Shown: positions 34,391 to 51,040, counted from the stretch's first letter. The stretch: 64,000 bases of DNA from Pectinophora gossypiella (GCF_024362695.1 NC_065417.1:8239001-8303000), one strand, 5' to 3'. The notes: generated by a model not told the origin, from the letters alone. Translations and numbers: made by a program.

Positions 34391-35833
34391 GTAACCTATA
34401 TATTTCCTTCATTTTGAAGCTAACATATTTAACGCCTACTAAGTAGTCGGTACTTTTGCCGACTAATCGGCGTCTAGTCGGTGTCTCTCTAAATTGGAAA
34501 ATAAGTGTGTTGAATACCTATTTTTGTCATTCGATAGGAAACCTACCTACTTCGATAAATCCGAAGTAATTCACCAAGCCAGGCCTGGTCTCCATTTTAA
34601 TATAAGATCAGCTGAGTTGCACGAAGCGAGATTGCGATGAAGATAGACCACACACACGCACACGTTCAAATCAGACTATGCCTCTATCTACCTACCTACT
34701 AGCAGTACGTAGATACTTACTAAAAACACTACAAAAACTATATTTTAGATTTTGTACTTATTTACCTACTTCCAGTCAGATTCTAGTCTTTTTTTGTAGT
34801 TTTTTTAACAGTACCTACCTCGTTATTTCAATTGGTAGGCAAGTAGGTACCTACCTAGTAGGTAATAAAATGAAGAGATGAGGCGATGTCCACCGAAGTT
34901 AAATAAAAATACGGACAGAACAATAATTATTAGTTATTACCTATTTAAGGCTGCATTCTCCGCAAAATTGAGTCGTTGTGAGTTTTTGCTGACAATTATT
35001 TTGCTATTTTAAGCAATGTTAAGATATTTCTTTGACTACCGTTTATTGCACATAAATAATAATATATATGATATAAGTAAAAGACACGTATTTTTAAGTT
35101 CATTTAGCTGGTTTATATAAGATAAATCAAACGTTGAATAGTTCTTTCTTTTCCTGCTAAAACAATTTCGAGTCATTTTTGTGCACTTAGATTGACGCAA
35201 TAGCAACTAAATTGAAAAATCTACTCAGGCTATCCTGATATTCAGGCTAGGTATATCTTAACATCCTTGTCTAAAGTATAGCCTATTTGAATTTTCTTAA
35301 AAGCTAGAAGCTTTTGTCCTAAGTTAACTGCTTGAAAATCGTAAATTTTCGTCATTTTGTCTCTTATTACAGACATTTTTTTTGTAAGGAAGCGTCAACA
35401 TATTTATAAATGACATATTATTATAATATATTAAACTGAGGAATGCAAAAACTGTAAATTATAAATATGGTTAAATAACATTTTCTTGCATAAATTATAA
35501 CAACAAGACTCGCTTATTTACGAAAATTTTAAAAAACATCCCGGTGGCCGCTGATCGGTCGAGGCGTTCAGTTCAGACGTGTGGTCCACGGCAAATTTTC
35601 TTTTCCTTTCGCCGTTTTGTTTCATGACGTATTATGCATTTTTTGAACACTTTATGCGGCAACGTGCTCCACACACTTCACTTTATATTTCTTTACAGTA
35701 GCGGGAAGCTTAATTTATTTTATGTAATAGGTCTACCAACAGCTACTACATCAATCCATTACTACTGTAATAAGCTTGGGTATTATTCTAAATTCCTATT
35801 AACCAATTATAGGTAAACATAGTTTCCACTAAT
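34391..35833. other. Non-coding stretch
   Basis: No recognised gene. TACCTACC/GGTAGGTA-type short direct and inverted repeats are dense at 34540-34870. GCCGACTAATCGGC forms a small palindrome at about 34457. Confidence 0.35.
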
Positions 35834-36651
35834 TTGTTGACGTGTTATGAGTCATAACACGTCAACAACAACAAGTCATAACTTATGACTTAAAACTAAA
35901 CTTATAAGTGGTATTTTTACACAGTTTTTAAAACATAATAATGGGTATGTAGTGTATGTAATTATGTACCTATGATGCATGTTTAATGTCGGTTATGTAA
36001 TGGCGATCATTGTACAACTTGCAGATTCTTGGGATAGGTGAGTTATAACCTAAGACACTCCTATAAGGTGGGATGATCGCAAATATTGGTCAGGGACATT
36101 GAATCGGATTAGTAATTGGGTTTCGAGGTTTCGAAGCGCCTTATTCAGACCTAGCACATATTTTTCTTCCGGAAATAAAATGTCACTTTACATCAAAACA
36201 GACATCATGTCGAGCCTTGCCCCTTGTATATAAAATATTTATTCAATTATGATTTATAGGTAAATAAGCATAATTATATGTATAGTGCAAGCCACTCAAG
36301 ATACGAAGTCTACACACTTACTTCGTAAAATGGCTTTATGGACATCGTCCATTTTGTTCAGATAGAAAAGTGCCATTCACCTGAACAAAATACGTTGACA
36401 CTTACGCTACGGGGTAGGTGCCTCTCGAACATTTTTTGATATGTCACCAAAACTATGACCATAATTTTCGTCGACGTTGTATTTAAAAAAAAATGGTATT
36501 TCATGCATTTAAAAAAGAAATAGCTACATCTTAAATAAGTGATATAGGCATGTTAAAAAGGACATTTATTACTGTAGCACTATGGTGCTACAGTAATACG
36601 TCTACCGTTGTCTAACCATGACTTACAAAAATCAGGATTTTTGTAAGTCAT
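35834..36651. repeat. Cluster of four snap-back palindromes
   Basis: Four inverted repeats with almost no spacer lie within 820 bp. 35834-35868 has 17-bp perfect arms around a single G. 35873-35891 has 9-bp arms (AAGTCATAA) around one C. 36567-36598 has 14-bp perfect arms (TATTACTGTAGCAC) around 4 nt. 36618-36651 has 16-bp perfect arms (ATGACTTACAAAAATC) around AG. A fifth hairpin with 11-bp arms (ATTTTGTTCAG) and a 20-nt loop lies at about 36352-36391. The arms of different palindromes do not match each other, apart from the shared GTCATAA in the first two. Confidence 0.85.
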
Positions 36652-38384
36652 CTGTGTTATCTTACAAGCAGTTATCAATAGATCATTGAACATACATTTT
36701 TTTAATAATTCAAGTCCACTCAAAACTCACTTGTGCGTAAAATTATTATTTTTAACTCCAATAAAATAATGATTATAGAGTTCGGTATTATAGTAAGAAA
36801 TGGCATAGATACCTAAGTGGTTTTTTCAAAAAATTAGGAGAAATTTCTTGAATGATGATTTTTATTTTACCTAATATTATGTTCCATTAGTTCAAAAAAT
36901 GTTCGAGAATGTAGGTAATCGGATGTTTGAGAAAGTTGTAAAATGTTCAAAAGCATTCTAATATCATTATATATTTTTAAAAAATAATGACGAAATCGTA
37001 GACACGCTTATACCTATTATAAAAATATAGGTAGGTAAAGATATCTAAACATCCAAAATATTAAGTAATTAATTATACTTTTCTTCATAATGTATTCAAA
37101 ATTATTTATATTAAATTATTTATGGAACAAAAACAATTGTACCTAACTACATTGAATTCTAGATCCTATTTCGCAAGCGTTAAGTACTTTTTCGTCTTTC
37201 ATTGTCAATGTCGTGGAATAGGTAGTAAAGTAGAGCAACTTCAGGTATAGTGTCGTCAGCGGGGGTGCCCCCCGAGAGGGGTGAAAATTTTCAAATTCTA
37301 AATTTTGCATTCGGAGACTGGACCCTAAATTAGTAACACCAGGCAAAATTATTAGAAATAGGTAGGAAGTTGGCTGTAACACAAAAGTAAATTACCTACA
37401 ATGAAACCATAGGTATTTAGCAAGAAACAAGGAAAAATGAGGTATCTATGGGAGCGGCGAATAACAATTCCCTGGACCTGAATCCACATGAAACACACAA
37501 GATCCTATAGTTTTACATAGGCTACACTGTTATAAAATTAATATATAAATACATGAAATTGATAAACAAACGACATTGACTCGACAAGATTAGACTCAAG
37601 GCCGTCTGGTCTAGTAGGACACCAATGTATGAAAGTTGGGTTATGTGATTTTATTCTACCTAGAAATGGCGTAAATCTAAGACACATGGCTAGAAACGTA
37701 TCAATGTAATCACCAGTTTATGCAAAATATACTAAAACAAGGAAAAATACTTACCATTATACATTTTCAGCCATTGCAATTGACCTCCACATAATTCGCT
37801 CAGCCCAATTTTGTGTCACAGTTAACTATATATAAACAACCGAATTAGAACAAGTATACATAGATTTTCGTTGATTAATACACAAAACTCCATCCACAAT
37901 TACATTCACTACAACATTGCAATTTTTCTCAAAAAAAAACCAAGTAATTATCGCTATCAGCCATTCAACCCAGACAGAGCATGGTAACTGCAAAAAAGGA
38001 AGAGGCGCCATCTAGGAAAAATCTATCGAAACAGTGATTGCTTACTGTCAAAAAGATGGCACACTATTTACAAGTAGTATTTATAAGTGGTACAAAATCC
38101 TCACATTTTAAAACATAAAATATTATTACTGTTATACCTACCTAGTAACATATTCTTAGAGTGTCTTGATATCTTTTTGGTTCTATAATATGGGTTTTGT
38201 GATGCTGATGATTAAGGGATTTCCACGCCATCTAGGTTTAACTACAATAAACTTCTTGGAAATGTAGGTGGGAATACAAGCACAGAAGTAATAGATGACG
38301 ACGAAACAAAAGCCATAAAATCTTAAAATCCGGCGCCGGCGGCGCCCCACCACTGCCCATCCAGTGACTACAACTTGTTTTACT
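36652..38384. other. AT-rich non-coding stretch
   Basis: No recognised gene or named repeat. A short GC-rich palindromic patch, CCGGCGCCGGCGGCGCC, lies near 38330. Confidence 0.4.
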
Positions 38385-38425
38385 TGACTCTGCCTACATC
38401 ATTAGGGATTATGGGCGTGAGTTTA
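38385..38425 (+). repeat. Dispersed repeat end
   Basis: CTCTGCCTACATCATTAGGG then ATTATGGGCGTGAGTTTATA closely matches the copy at 30618-30657, including the downstream GTGAGTTTATA. Confidence 0.5.
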
Positions 38426-38490
38426 TAAACAAACTACCTTAGTATTGTTTCTATCATGGTATAAGAACAGTTTTTATGATATTATTTATG

Positions 38491-39749
38491 GGATGTAATT
38501 TGCCGAAGCAGGGGACGTAATTGTTGTAAGAGGGCCCGTAAATTGGTGTAGTAGGGGGGACGTAATTTGCCATAGTAGGAGATGTAATTTGTCGTAAAGG
38601 GAACTTATCGAAGTAGGGGACGTATTTATCGAAGCAGGGAACGTAATTTGTCGAAGTAGGGGACATAATTTGTCGAAATAGGAGAATTTGACGTAGTAGG
38701 AGAGTAAATTTGACGTAGGAGGAGAGTAAATTTGACGTAGGAGGAGAGTAAATTTGACGTAGGAGGAGAGTAAATTTGACGTAGTAGGAGAGGCAATTTG
38801 ACGTAGGAGGAGAGGCAATTTGACGTAGGAGGCGAGGCAATTTGAGGTAGGAGGAGAGGCAATTTGACGTAGGAGGAGAGGCAATTTGACGTAGGAGGAG
38901 AGGCAATTTGACGTAGGCGGAGAGGCAATTTGACGTAGGAGGAGAGGCAATTTGACGTAGGAGGAGAGGCAATTTGACGTAGGAGGAGAGGCAATTTGAC
39001 GTAGGAGGAGAGGCAATTTGACGTAGCAGGAGAGGTAATTTGACGTAGCAGCAGAGACAATTTGACGTAGCAGGAGAGGTAATTTGACGTAGCAGGAGAG
39101 GTAATTTGACGTAGCAGGAGAGGCAATTTGACGTAGCAAGAGAGGCAATTTGACGTAGTAGGAGAGGCAATTTGACGTAGTAGGAGGCAATTTGACGTAG
39201 TAGGAGAGGTAATTTGACGTAGCTGGAGAGGCAATTTGACGTAGTAGGAGAGGCAATTTGACGTAGCAGGAGAGGGAATTTGACGTAGCAGGAGAGGCAA
39301 TTTGACGTAGCAGGAGAGGCAATTTGACCTTGTAGGAGAGGCAATTTCACGTAGCAGGAGAGGTAATTTGACGTAGCAGGAGAGGTAATTTGACGTAGCA
39401 GGAGAGGTAATTTGACGTAGCAGGAGAGGTAATTTGACGTAGCAGGAGAGGTAATTTGACGTAACAGGAGAGGTAATTTGACGTAGCAGGAGAGGTAATT
39501 TGACGTAGCTGGAGAGGTAATTTGACGTAGCTGGAGAGGTAATTTGACGTAGCAGGAGAGGTAATTTGACGTAGCAGGAGAGGCAATTTGACGTAGCAAG
39601 AGAGGCAATTTGACGTAGTAGGAGAGGCAATTTGACGTAGTAGGAGAGGTAATTTGACGTAGCTGGAGAGGCAATTTGACGTAGTAGGAGAGGCAATTTG
39701 ACGAAGCAGGAGGTAATTTGACGTAGTAGGAGAGGTAATTTGACGTAGA
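38491..39749. repeat. 22-bp minisatellite, about 57 units
   Basis: The consensus on the plus strand is about AATTTGACGTAGCAGGAGAG plus GT or GC (22 bp). Units form zones. Left-edge units (38491-38690) are degenerate with TTTGTCGAAGTAGGGGAC. The next zone (38690-38770) has GAGAGTAAATTTGACGTAGG. The middle zone (38770-39020) has GGAGAGGCAATTTGACGTAG. The right zone (39020-39749) has GCAGGAGAGGTAATTTGACG. A few units have short deletions. Because 22 is not a multiple of three and the unit lacks stops on the minus strand, all three minus frames stay open for 278-406 codons. These are not evidence for a protein. Confidence 0.95.
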
Positions 39750-42700
39750 CTATAGAAAACATTTTGTATCCTTTCTATCTTATTGTATAATATTTACATA
39801 CAATGCCGTCACAAAACGCTTTGCGTACATTAAGGACAAATACAACAAGCATACCATGTTGTATAATGTAATATTACAACAAGCGTCCATTACAACACTT
39901 GCTAGGTTTCTTCTCTCTTATAAAAGGTGGTTAAGAGGTGCAGAATTGCAGGAAAATGAAACTTCCCTTAAATAATTATACATTCATTTATTAATCGGAA
40001 TTTAATACTGTATTACATAGAAGAAATGCACTTCTCAGAAACATTCAGAAGACCTCCCTTTGGGACAGTTATTAAGGAGCCTCTCTCCTTTTTTTAAATT
40101 GAATAAATATAAACTATGACGTTATCTTGTAATAGAATCATATGAGGATCTGCATTGCCACATACTTAAAAATCTATGTATATTTTTCACAAACTCACAA
40201 TTTTGGAAAATAATTCTTAAATAGTACTAGTAAAGCATGAAAAGTACGATCGCCTATGAGATACTGGTTTAATAAATAAAATTTTGCAAATCAACAACAA
40301 ATAATATAATCTTCATAAACTCAAGTGTTTATACTGCCGCTGCCACATAATTTGTCAACAACATTTTCCATCACAATAAAGGAAACCGGAAAGTAATGTA
40401 TTAAAACGATTTGAATATTGAATTTCAATTTGGTGACCATTTAGAAAGGCGTTTTGACACATATCCAACATAGTGAATACTCAATTTTTGAATTAAACAC
40501 AGCATAAGAGAGAAAAATACTACCAATATAAATACAGACATCTTAATTCATTCAGTCGAAGTGGAACATGTATAAAATATTTATCAATAAGAAATAATCA
40601 GTCTTGTTTAGAGAAAACGTTTAGTCAAAGCACGCCAAGTGTCTGCGCGCTTCGATTATGTTATCACAATACAGTATGTCAGATATGCTGTCATCCCTTC
40701 TCTGGACGTATCTAGAATATAAATCGCCTGCTACGCTACTTAGTGTTATTATCACAGTTGTTTAGTAGAGGTGGGTGCAGTACTTTGTACACAATACAGG
40801 AGCTACCTGCGATACGCGACCATTCGACTCGACACACTCTTGTCGACCTATTCGCACGCAACTAGCCCGACCCTACCAGCAGACAGCACACTACTTCGTT
40901 TACTTCACACTATCTGGATACCAAATAGCTAACTACCAACGAAATCCAGGACAGGCTAGCTTCAGAAAATCATCTTTGAGATGAAATTATGCACATATAC
41001 ACATCTTTCATTGGCAGTCTTTCTTATTTAAAATGTACACAAATAAAGTAATCTCGCAGTCAAGTCATTGCAATGCGAGACAACACGTTGTTCACCCCTT
41101 ACCCCGTTACGAACCCCGTAAATTACTACATCGTATCTTCTGATGTGCCTCAAATGCGGGTTTCTTAAATAGGTAGATAATAACTTTTACGTCCCTTTGA
41201 ACTGGTTCAATTTCGTCACCTAACGGTAAACTGAAAACTAAATTGAATAACAATAAATTATTAAATCTTACACCTATCATATTATTATATTATCTGTGAA
41301 CGTATTGCGAGTCACAAACATTCTTGAAATTCGTTCAAATAGTCAAAAAATATATTTTTGTCTAGTAAAACACATTCCAACTCGGGAAGTGTTCTTATTA
41401 TGTATTAACAATTGACCAACGCAACGACAGGTTATAGTAATGAAATATCACAGATTTTTCCAAATCTTTGGACTGCAACGGGCTTCTAATACACAATAAT
41501 TGCCTCAGTATTTGTACCTATTGACTTTATCATAAGCCCTTAGAACCCGTTTACGTACAAAGAAACAGTAAATAACTAGACAAATTATCTGAAATCACAT
41601 ATAAAAATAATCGAAAAACAAATACGAAGAAGTCGCTTATTTTGCTAAGAAACGAAAGTAACCGTTGTTCGATTATCTATCTCGCTCAAAATACTAATCT
41701 TCCTATGGTAAATGCATGTTTATTTACATACTTTCTACATTTCTGAGATGGTAAAAACGGTTGATACAGCGTTTCAAGCCAAGCTGTCGTCTAGAGGCAT
41801 CCGACGCAATATATTATCCCTAGGCATAACATATTTAATATTCAAGTATGTATATCAAGATCTAATATTCAATAAAAAAATAACCTTCAAATCAGTGACT
41901 TGAAATGTCATTGACATCACTTCACATAAGAAAAATATTCACAATTTTATCTGGCAATACAGATTGTTATTACGAGGTACGAAGCATTATTTCAACGCGT
42001 TTATAAGTATTTTTCTAATACTAAGTTTTCCACTTGTCCACTGGATAAGATCAATCATTAACAATAAAATAATTTATATAAAATATTCAGATAACTTTAC
42101 TCTCCCTAAATTTCACTCATCTTCTAATGTTTCGTGCATTTCGTACATCATACAGACATTTTAAAGAAAAACGAAAGGCACCCGGGATTACACAAGAGGG
42201 TACCCACACCAACTACTCTAACAAATATAATGATTAAACTCTAAAGGTGGAACCGCGAAAGTAGCGTTTAAGTTGCCACCATACATTTAATGATGAATTG
42301 CGCTCTGTTGGCCTTATCCATATGTTACCATGATAATATGTTATTACAGATTTGCATCTGCTTCTGCAGAAGTTATAATAAGCTCATCTTTGTATTTATA
42401 TCACACAATGGACTTTGTAATATTCATTATTTTGGAATTTAGGAAACTCATGAATGTGGCCAACAAAATGTAATCCCTATACCGTAAAACTAACACACAT
42501 ATATTATATTCGTTAACGTTAATTCAAATGGATCTGAAAGAGAATTCACAAAACATTTTAATATTACAAAAAGTGCACGACAAGGTTTTCCTCAAAAATA
42601 CTAACATAATCATAAATCCTTGTCAACTTTAAAATACACCTTTTTACTTTATAGTGTAATATTGTCCGTTTCTACTACAATTTGTAAACTTCCACATTCA

Positions 42701-42979
42701 GATCTAAAAAAAGTATCCTAATCAAAATAATAAAATCGAAAGTGGTCACTAAAAACGACACTCATCTCAACACCCCGATTCACAAGAAGTTATGGATATC
42801 AAAATTCAAAAGCACTAAAAGTACAATGTTAACACTGCAAGTTCTATTTAATATGAGATTTATGCAAAATAGTTGAAAGATTCGAGGTGTTGAGCAGGAA
42901 TAAGCACTTGTCATAATATCGATTTGAAGGTCGGGGACAAGTACTGTATAAGAGGGTTTAATGGAGCGTCGTGGTTAAC
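39750..42979. other. Intergenic stretch and 3' region of the helicase gene
   Basis: No other gene recognised. The right end must hold the 3' UTR of the minus-strand helicase. A variant poly(A) signal (ATTAAA on the minus strand) lies at about 42852-42847, roughly 130 nt after the stop. The actual cleavage site cannot be decided here. Open frames in this stretch have no family resemblance. Confidence 0.4.
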
Positions 42980-47000
<4,021 letters not shown>

Positions 47001-47171
47001 TTTGCTGCTTTTGATAACGGATTGATGATACCTTACGTGGTGGTGCTAAACGCTTGAGTAGGCAGGAATCTGTAACAAAAGGGAAAACAAAGCACAATTT
47101 TAGCACTAAGACATATTTAAAGTTTAATTGTACGTATGAAAACCCGCTTTATAGAATAATAATGTACATAC

Positions 47172-47255
47172 CTCTCAAAATTGAGAGAATTTGAAAATAT
47201 TTGGTTGTTTCATTCACTAACACCTCTCACAGACCCGGCGAACGAACAACTCGAT
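47172..47255 (-). other. 5' UTR exon and probable promoter of the helicase gene
   Basis: On the minus strand the segment ending TCTCAATTTTGAGAG is followed by a strong donor (GTATGT). It matches the acceptor TTTTGTTACAG at 47070 that opens the exon with the start codon (UTR part 47069-47001). Upstream lies GGCGGCCATTATCG. The GCCAT core resembles the YY1/Pho motif often found near housekeeping start sites. The exact transcription start is not determined. Confidence 0.45.
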
Positions 47256-47950
47256 AATGGCCGCCGGAAAGGGAAACGCCTCCTATTTCAGTTTAAGTTG
47301 CCATAGTAAAAATTGCAGTATTGATCGAGCAAGCCTTGCCAAAATGTTGCCAAATTGTAAGAAAATTCTTGATTTCTTTTACTTTTTGGGGGCGAAATGT
47401 TTGATATTTTATAAATATTATGGTTTTAATTCCTATGTAATGAACTGATTATAAATAAACGTAAAGTTAACGAATTAAAAAATCCTAAAACATCCTATCT
47501 TGCAAGAGTTTTTTTAGTATAGCAACATTAATAAGGTATTGTCAACTATTTTGATTTGACATTTCAGGAACAAAATAAACGACCGAATTTGGTCTGTACA
47601 AAGCTCAGAACAATAACTAAAGCATAGAAGGAAGGCTAAAATAGCAACAGAACTCTATAATTCTGCTCTACTTTATCTTACGGAACCGGCGTAATGTTAG
47701 ACAAAGACGCATATACAAAAATTGTTTCGTAATTTCGTAGGTTGTCACAAGTTTTTCATTGCCTAGTGTTGGGTTTCACTTTACTAATATGTCGATAAAA
47801 TTAAATTTACTTACAATTAATGTCGATAATTTTTTTTTTACAAGATTTCTTTTTGTAGGATGCAATTATCTTCTTCTTGATGAAAGGAGACTCTGTCTCT
47901 GATAGGTAAGTATCTAACCATTTTTGGATTATATTGTCTGGTTTATATTA
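47256..47950. other. Spacer with 40-bp perfect inverted repeat arm
   Basis: No gene is supported; the plus-strand frame at 47257-47448 has no family. At 47604-47643 lies a 40-bp block (starting CTCAGAACAATAACTAAAGC) whose perfect reverse complement is at 50044-50083, on the far side of the THAP gene. Shorter matches such as AGGTTGTCACAA (47740) also have counterparts upstream of the THAP gene in reverse. Confidence 0.6.
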
Positions 47951-48012
47951 GTTTGGAGCTGCAGCTCACATTCAGGAAGGAAAGAAAATAGCCAACTGTT
48001 ATCGTTTCATCG
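47951..48012 (+). pseudogene. Isolated THAP exon-1 copy (inverted duplicate)
   Basis: The plus strand carries GGAGCTGCAGCTCACATTCA and continues to TCGTTTCATCG followed by GTAAGTATT. It matches exon 1 and the donor of the minus-strand THAP gene (49698-49622) with few differences. The start codon and the first Cys codon are lost (TTAGTTTGGAGC in place of the ATG-containing start), and no second THAP exon follows. It is a broken duplicate, lying in inverted orientation to the intact gene. Confidence 0.7.
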
Positions 48013-48652
48013 GTAAGTATTTTGTAATATTCGAATTTATTTATGATGTCATCCGCCGTGCACTGGTGTCGATCGACGTGCCGTGCAAATTGGAACCGCC
48101 GGGTCTAAGCCGCACAGACGGTAAGAGGCCCGATGGGCTCACGCCATAGACATAGAAAAGAGTATGGACTGGAAATACCTACAGAAAAAACGTGCCACTC
48201 TGTAAACATAAAATGGCGGTCTTTACTAGGGCTACAAGCTGTTTCAATACTAGGATTACCATACTCGTACCTACTAGATATAGCATTATACTTAAAAAAA
48301 ATACGGCATACAAGTATTCATAAGAGAACAGAAAGGGAAAGTAAAAGGTAGGTAGGTGGTGTACTGTATCTTTCGTGTAAAACTTGTAAGTATTGTATAT
48401 TGTGTGCAATAAAGTATATTTGTATTTGTAAAGGAAGGTTTAGTCAAGATTTATCTAAGTCGCTTACACAAATCTATAACATTCATTACATTCTTTATTG
48501 GGCGCAGTTCGTATCAACCTGGAGTGTTGGAGTAGGAGTAAATAAGAACAGGAGGTAAAATGAAATATAAATTAGATCGTAAATCTGTTCATTAGCAAGT
48601 ATTTATTATACACGTTATTAATTATGTACATTATATTTACAATAAATACAAA
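48013..48652. other. Spacer between THAP fragments
   Basis: No gene supported. A retroelement-like tail (TGTGCAATAAAGTATATTTG) lies at 48402-48421. The frame at 48133-48351 has no family resemblance. Confidence 0.35.
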
Positions 48653-48658
48653 TTTATT
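48653..48658 (-). terminator. Poly(A) signal of the THAP gene
   Basis: AATAAA on the minus strand, about 51 nt after the stop codon of the THAP gene. Confidence 0.5.
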
Positions 48659-48708
48659 AATTTCTAAACAGTGTCAATTTGTTTAGAAACTGTCTTTGTG
48701 ACACCCTG

Positions 48709-49698
48709 TCACATTGATTTTTTTTTTTCATTAAGTCGTTTGATCTTGAGGCGTGACTTGTTCAGCTTTTCTTTTAAATTTTTCATCTCGTCTTCTTGAA
48801 CTGACTGAAATAAAGTTTAATAATAATGTTAAAATAGTGTATGTACAAAATAATCTATAAAAATAAAAGTAAAATATATCTGATTTAAGTGCATTGTGCA
48901 GCTGGTTGAATTATACGCTCTATATATGTATATCATGATAAAAATATAAAAAGAAAATTATTTGATATACCTTTTCATGTAAATCCAGTCGACACTTTTG
49001 GATTTAATATCTGAAATCAAAGATAATAATCATTTACTTATATAAAACGTGTACAACTCATAATTGTTTAGACATAAAACAACTACAGACTTAGTATATA
49101 CTAAGTTTATTAAGTACATAATAATATGTAGTTGAATGATATGTACAAATATCTTATCTATCTAGCCAGCAGTGAGATGATGCAGGCTAGGCTGAAATTT
49201 AAATATAAATTTAAACACCATTTCATCTGTCTGATCTATAATGTTCAATGTAGGAATAGCATCGTCTCGAAGACGCCTCCACTTTGAATTAGGAATACAC
49301 ATAAATGAATCCGCAGTAAAATGTTTCGAGCAAATACGGCTGTACTTATTTGGAATCCAATTTCGTCTATTAATGCGAATTATCCATTCTTTCTCTTTGT
49401 TATCGTCTACAGGAAATCTAAAAATTAAAAGTATCGATAATTTTAGTACATCACTATGGACAATCAACATAACCTCAAATCAATTCCGTATTCATCGATG
49501 AAACGTATAATATAATGGATATCTCAAATATTTTATGCTACAAATCTATTCAGCAAAACATATTACTTTCCTAAAATTGTTCAGCAGTTCACATTTCACT
49601 AGAAAATTACAAAAAACTTACCGATGAAACGACAGAAGTTGTTGGCTATTTTCTTTTCTTCCTGAATGTGAGCTGCAGCCCCATACCACACAAGACAT
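48709..49698 (-). CDS. Small THAP-domain zinc-finger protein with C-terminal coiled coil
   Basis: Three coding exons on the minus strand: 49698-49622, 49417-49219 and 48804-48709, giving 123 aa. The first part is a complete THAP (C2CH) domain: Cys3-x4-Cys8, FHRFP (24-28), Trp37, then Cys55-x2-His58-Phe59 (SRICSKHF) and AIPTL (79-83) in place of the usual AVPTI. The last exon codes for a Lys/Glu-rich helix (KNLKEKLNKSRLKIKRLNEK) typical of the coiled coil at the end of many THAP proteins. THAP domains bind DNA sequence-specifically, in host regulators and in P-element-type transposases. No transposase or nuclease part is present here. The donor of exon 2 (ATG|GTGTTT) is weak but phase-compatible. 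A possible extra exon (about 48972-49011) would break the frame. Two damaged relatives flank this gene. Confidence 0.82.
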
Positions 49699-51040
49699 AA
49701 TGTCACAGAGTCGAGACACTCAATTATTTGATATAAATAAAAGTTTCTTTCCATTTATTTGGAAAAATATTGTTAAATTATCACTTAAAACAATCTGAAC
49801 ACAAGACACTCGTAAACAAAGTTCACGCGACCGTGTCAAATAGTTCGGTAAATATAAGTAAAATCTTCTTATGTATGTTACTATGTATTTGGCCGAATTA
49901 AAATGAGTCCAATAGGTCCAAATGACATTTCATGTTGTGACAACCTCGGAAAAAATGAAGCAAAGAGCGAATCATTTGTCCTTTTCTCACTCATAGTTTG
50001 TGTCGTAAGCTAGAAGAGAGCCGGTTTATAGTTTCTGAATTCTTATTTTAGCCTTCCTTCTATGCTTTAGTTATTGTTCTGAGGTACAAAGACCTTGTAT
50101 AGAATAGACGGAGCATATTTAAGACGAAAGAAAAACATAGGTTTTGTTTTTCGCACTCATGTGAGCCGTCATAAGTTAAAAAGAGATAAATATACTATCG
50201 TCGTAAACGCCTTTTGTACTTGCGTAGCGGGTTTGTTATAGAAACGTACTTATTTGTATATATTTTGTGTCACGACCACTAGGGATGTTCTATGTCTTTA
50301 TCGATATTATTTTAGGCCAAGATCTAAAACTTTGTGCATACAAATTGAGTGATTAAATGCAGAAACAAGGCCCTTGTATCCATATCGGAGTGGATAACAA
50401 GTATTTTAATCAAAACGATACCTATTCGTTCCCAAATAGATAGATACCTATGAAGAACCGTACGGTGTGCTCACAGATTCAAAATAACTTCGACCTTCTA
50501 GTATATAATAAAAGCAAATACTTCTTTATAAGATTTTTATTCAATATAGTTAGAATACAATGACCACGAAGCACTTAACAATTCCGATTTTTGGTGGTAA
50601 AAAAATTTTTCCTCATGTTCACTTTCTTTAGAAGTGTACAGTGTCGGCTCTGGTCGTTATAACTTTAACTGCAAGAATGGCACATATTAACGTGGAGCAC
50701 ACAAATACACAAGAATTACATGTTTACACATTGCACATAGAAGGAATAATCACAGGTACTTACAAAAATAGTTATTCATACTAATTATTTTGTGCAATAG
50801 AGAATATTTGTATTGTATTGAATTATTTTTTCCATGCTAATGTAGAATACAAAAACGAAATAGCTGCAAATTCATCTACAAACTTATAACTAAACTTAAA
50901 CTCACCTTATGTGAGATATGTGAGTGAATATTGTTGGTACTGCATCTCTATGTAATATTTTTGTTTGGTATCCTGCTCGATAGAAAGCAAGATACATCGA
51001 AATGTAATTAGCACAGGCTTAAATAAGGAGAAGGCGTCCT
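49699..51040. other. Spacer carrying two different inverted-repeat arms
   Basis: This is the upstream region of the intact THAP gene. At 50044-50083 lies the partner of the 40-bp repeat at 47604-47643. Only 3 bp further, at 50087-50111, lies a 25-bp block whose perfect reverse complement is at 51778-51802. No coding region supported in between. Confidence 0.7.

Noticed and set aside
38491..39749. A CRISPR-like array
   Set aside because: The repeat is a continuous tandem of 22-bp units without spacers, in a eukaryotic genome.
38454..39762. Three long overlapping minus-strand frames (406, 378 and 278 codons) with a repeating peptide
   Set aside because: They are the three phases of one 22-bp minisatellite whose unit lacks stop codons; the same sequence is open in every minus frame, so no frame is favoured.
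47257..47448. 63-codon plus-strand frame starting MAAGKG near the helicase promoter, as a divergent gene
   Set aside because: No family resemblance, overlaps the helicase 5' UTR/promoter, and no exon continues it.
48972..49011. Extra 40-nt exon of the intact THAP gene (acceptor GATTTCAG, donor AAAAG|GTATAT)
   Set aside because: Its length and phase would break the frame into the last coiled-coil exon; direct joining of exon 2 to exon 3 keeps the frame. It could be a rare alternative exon.
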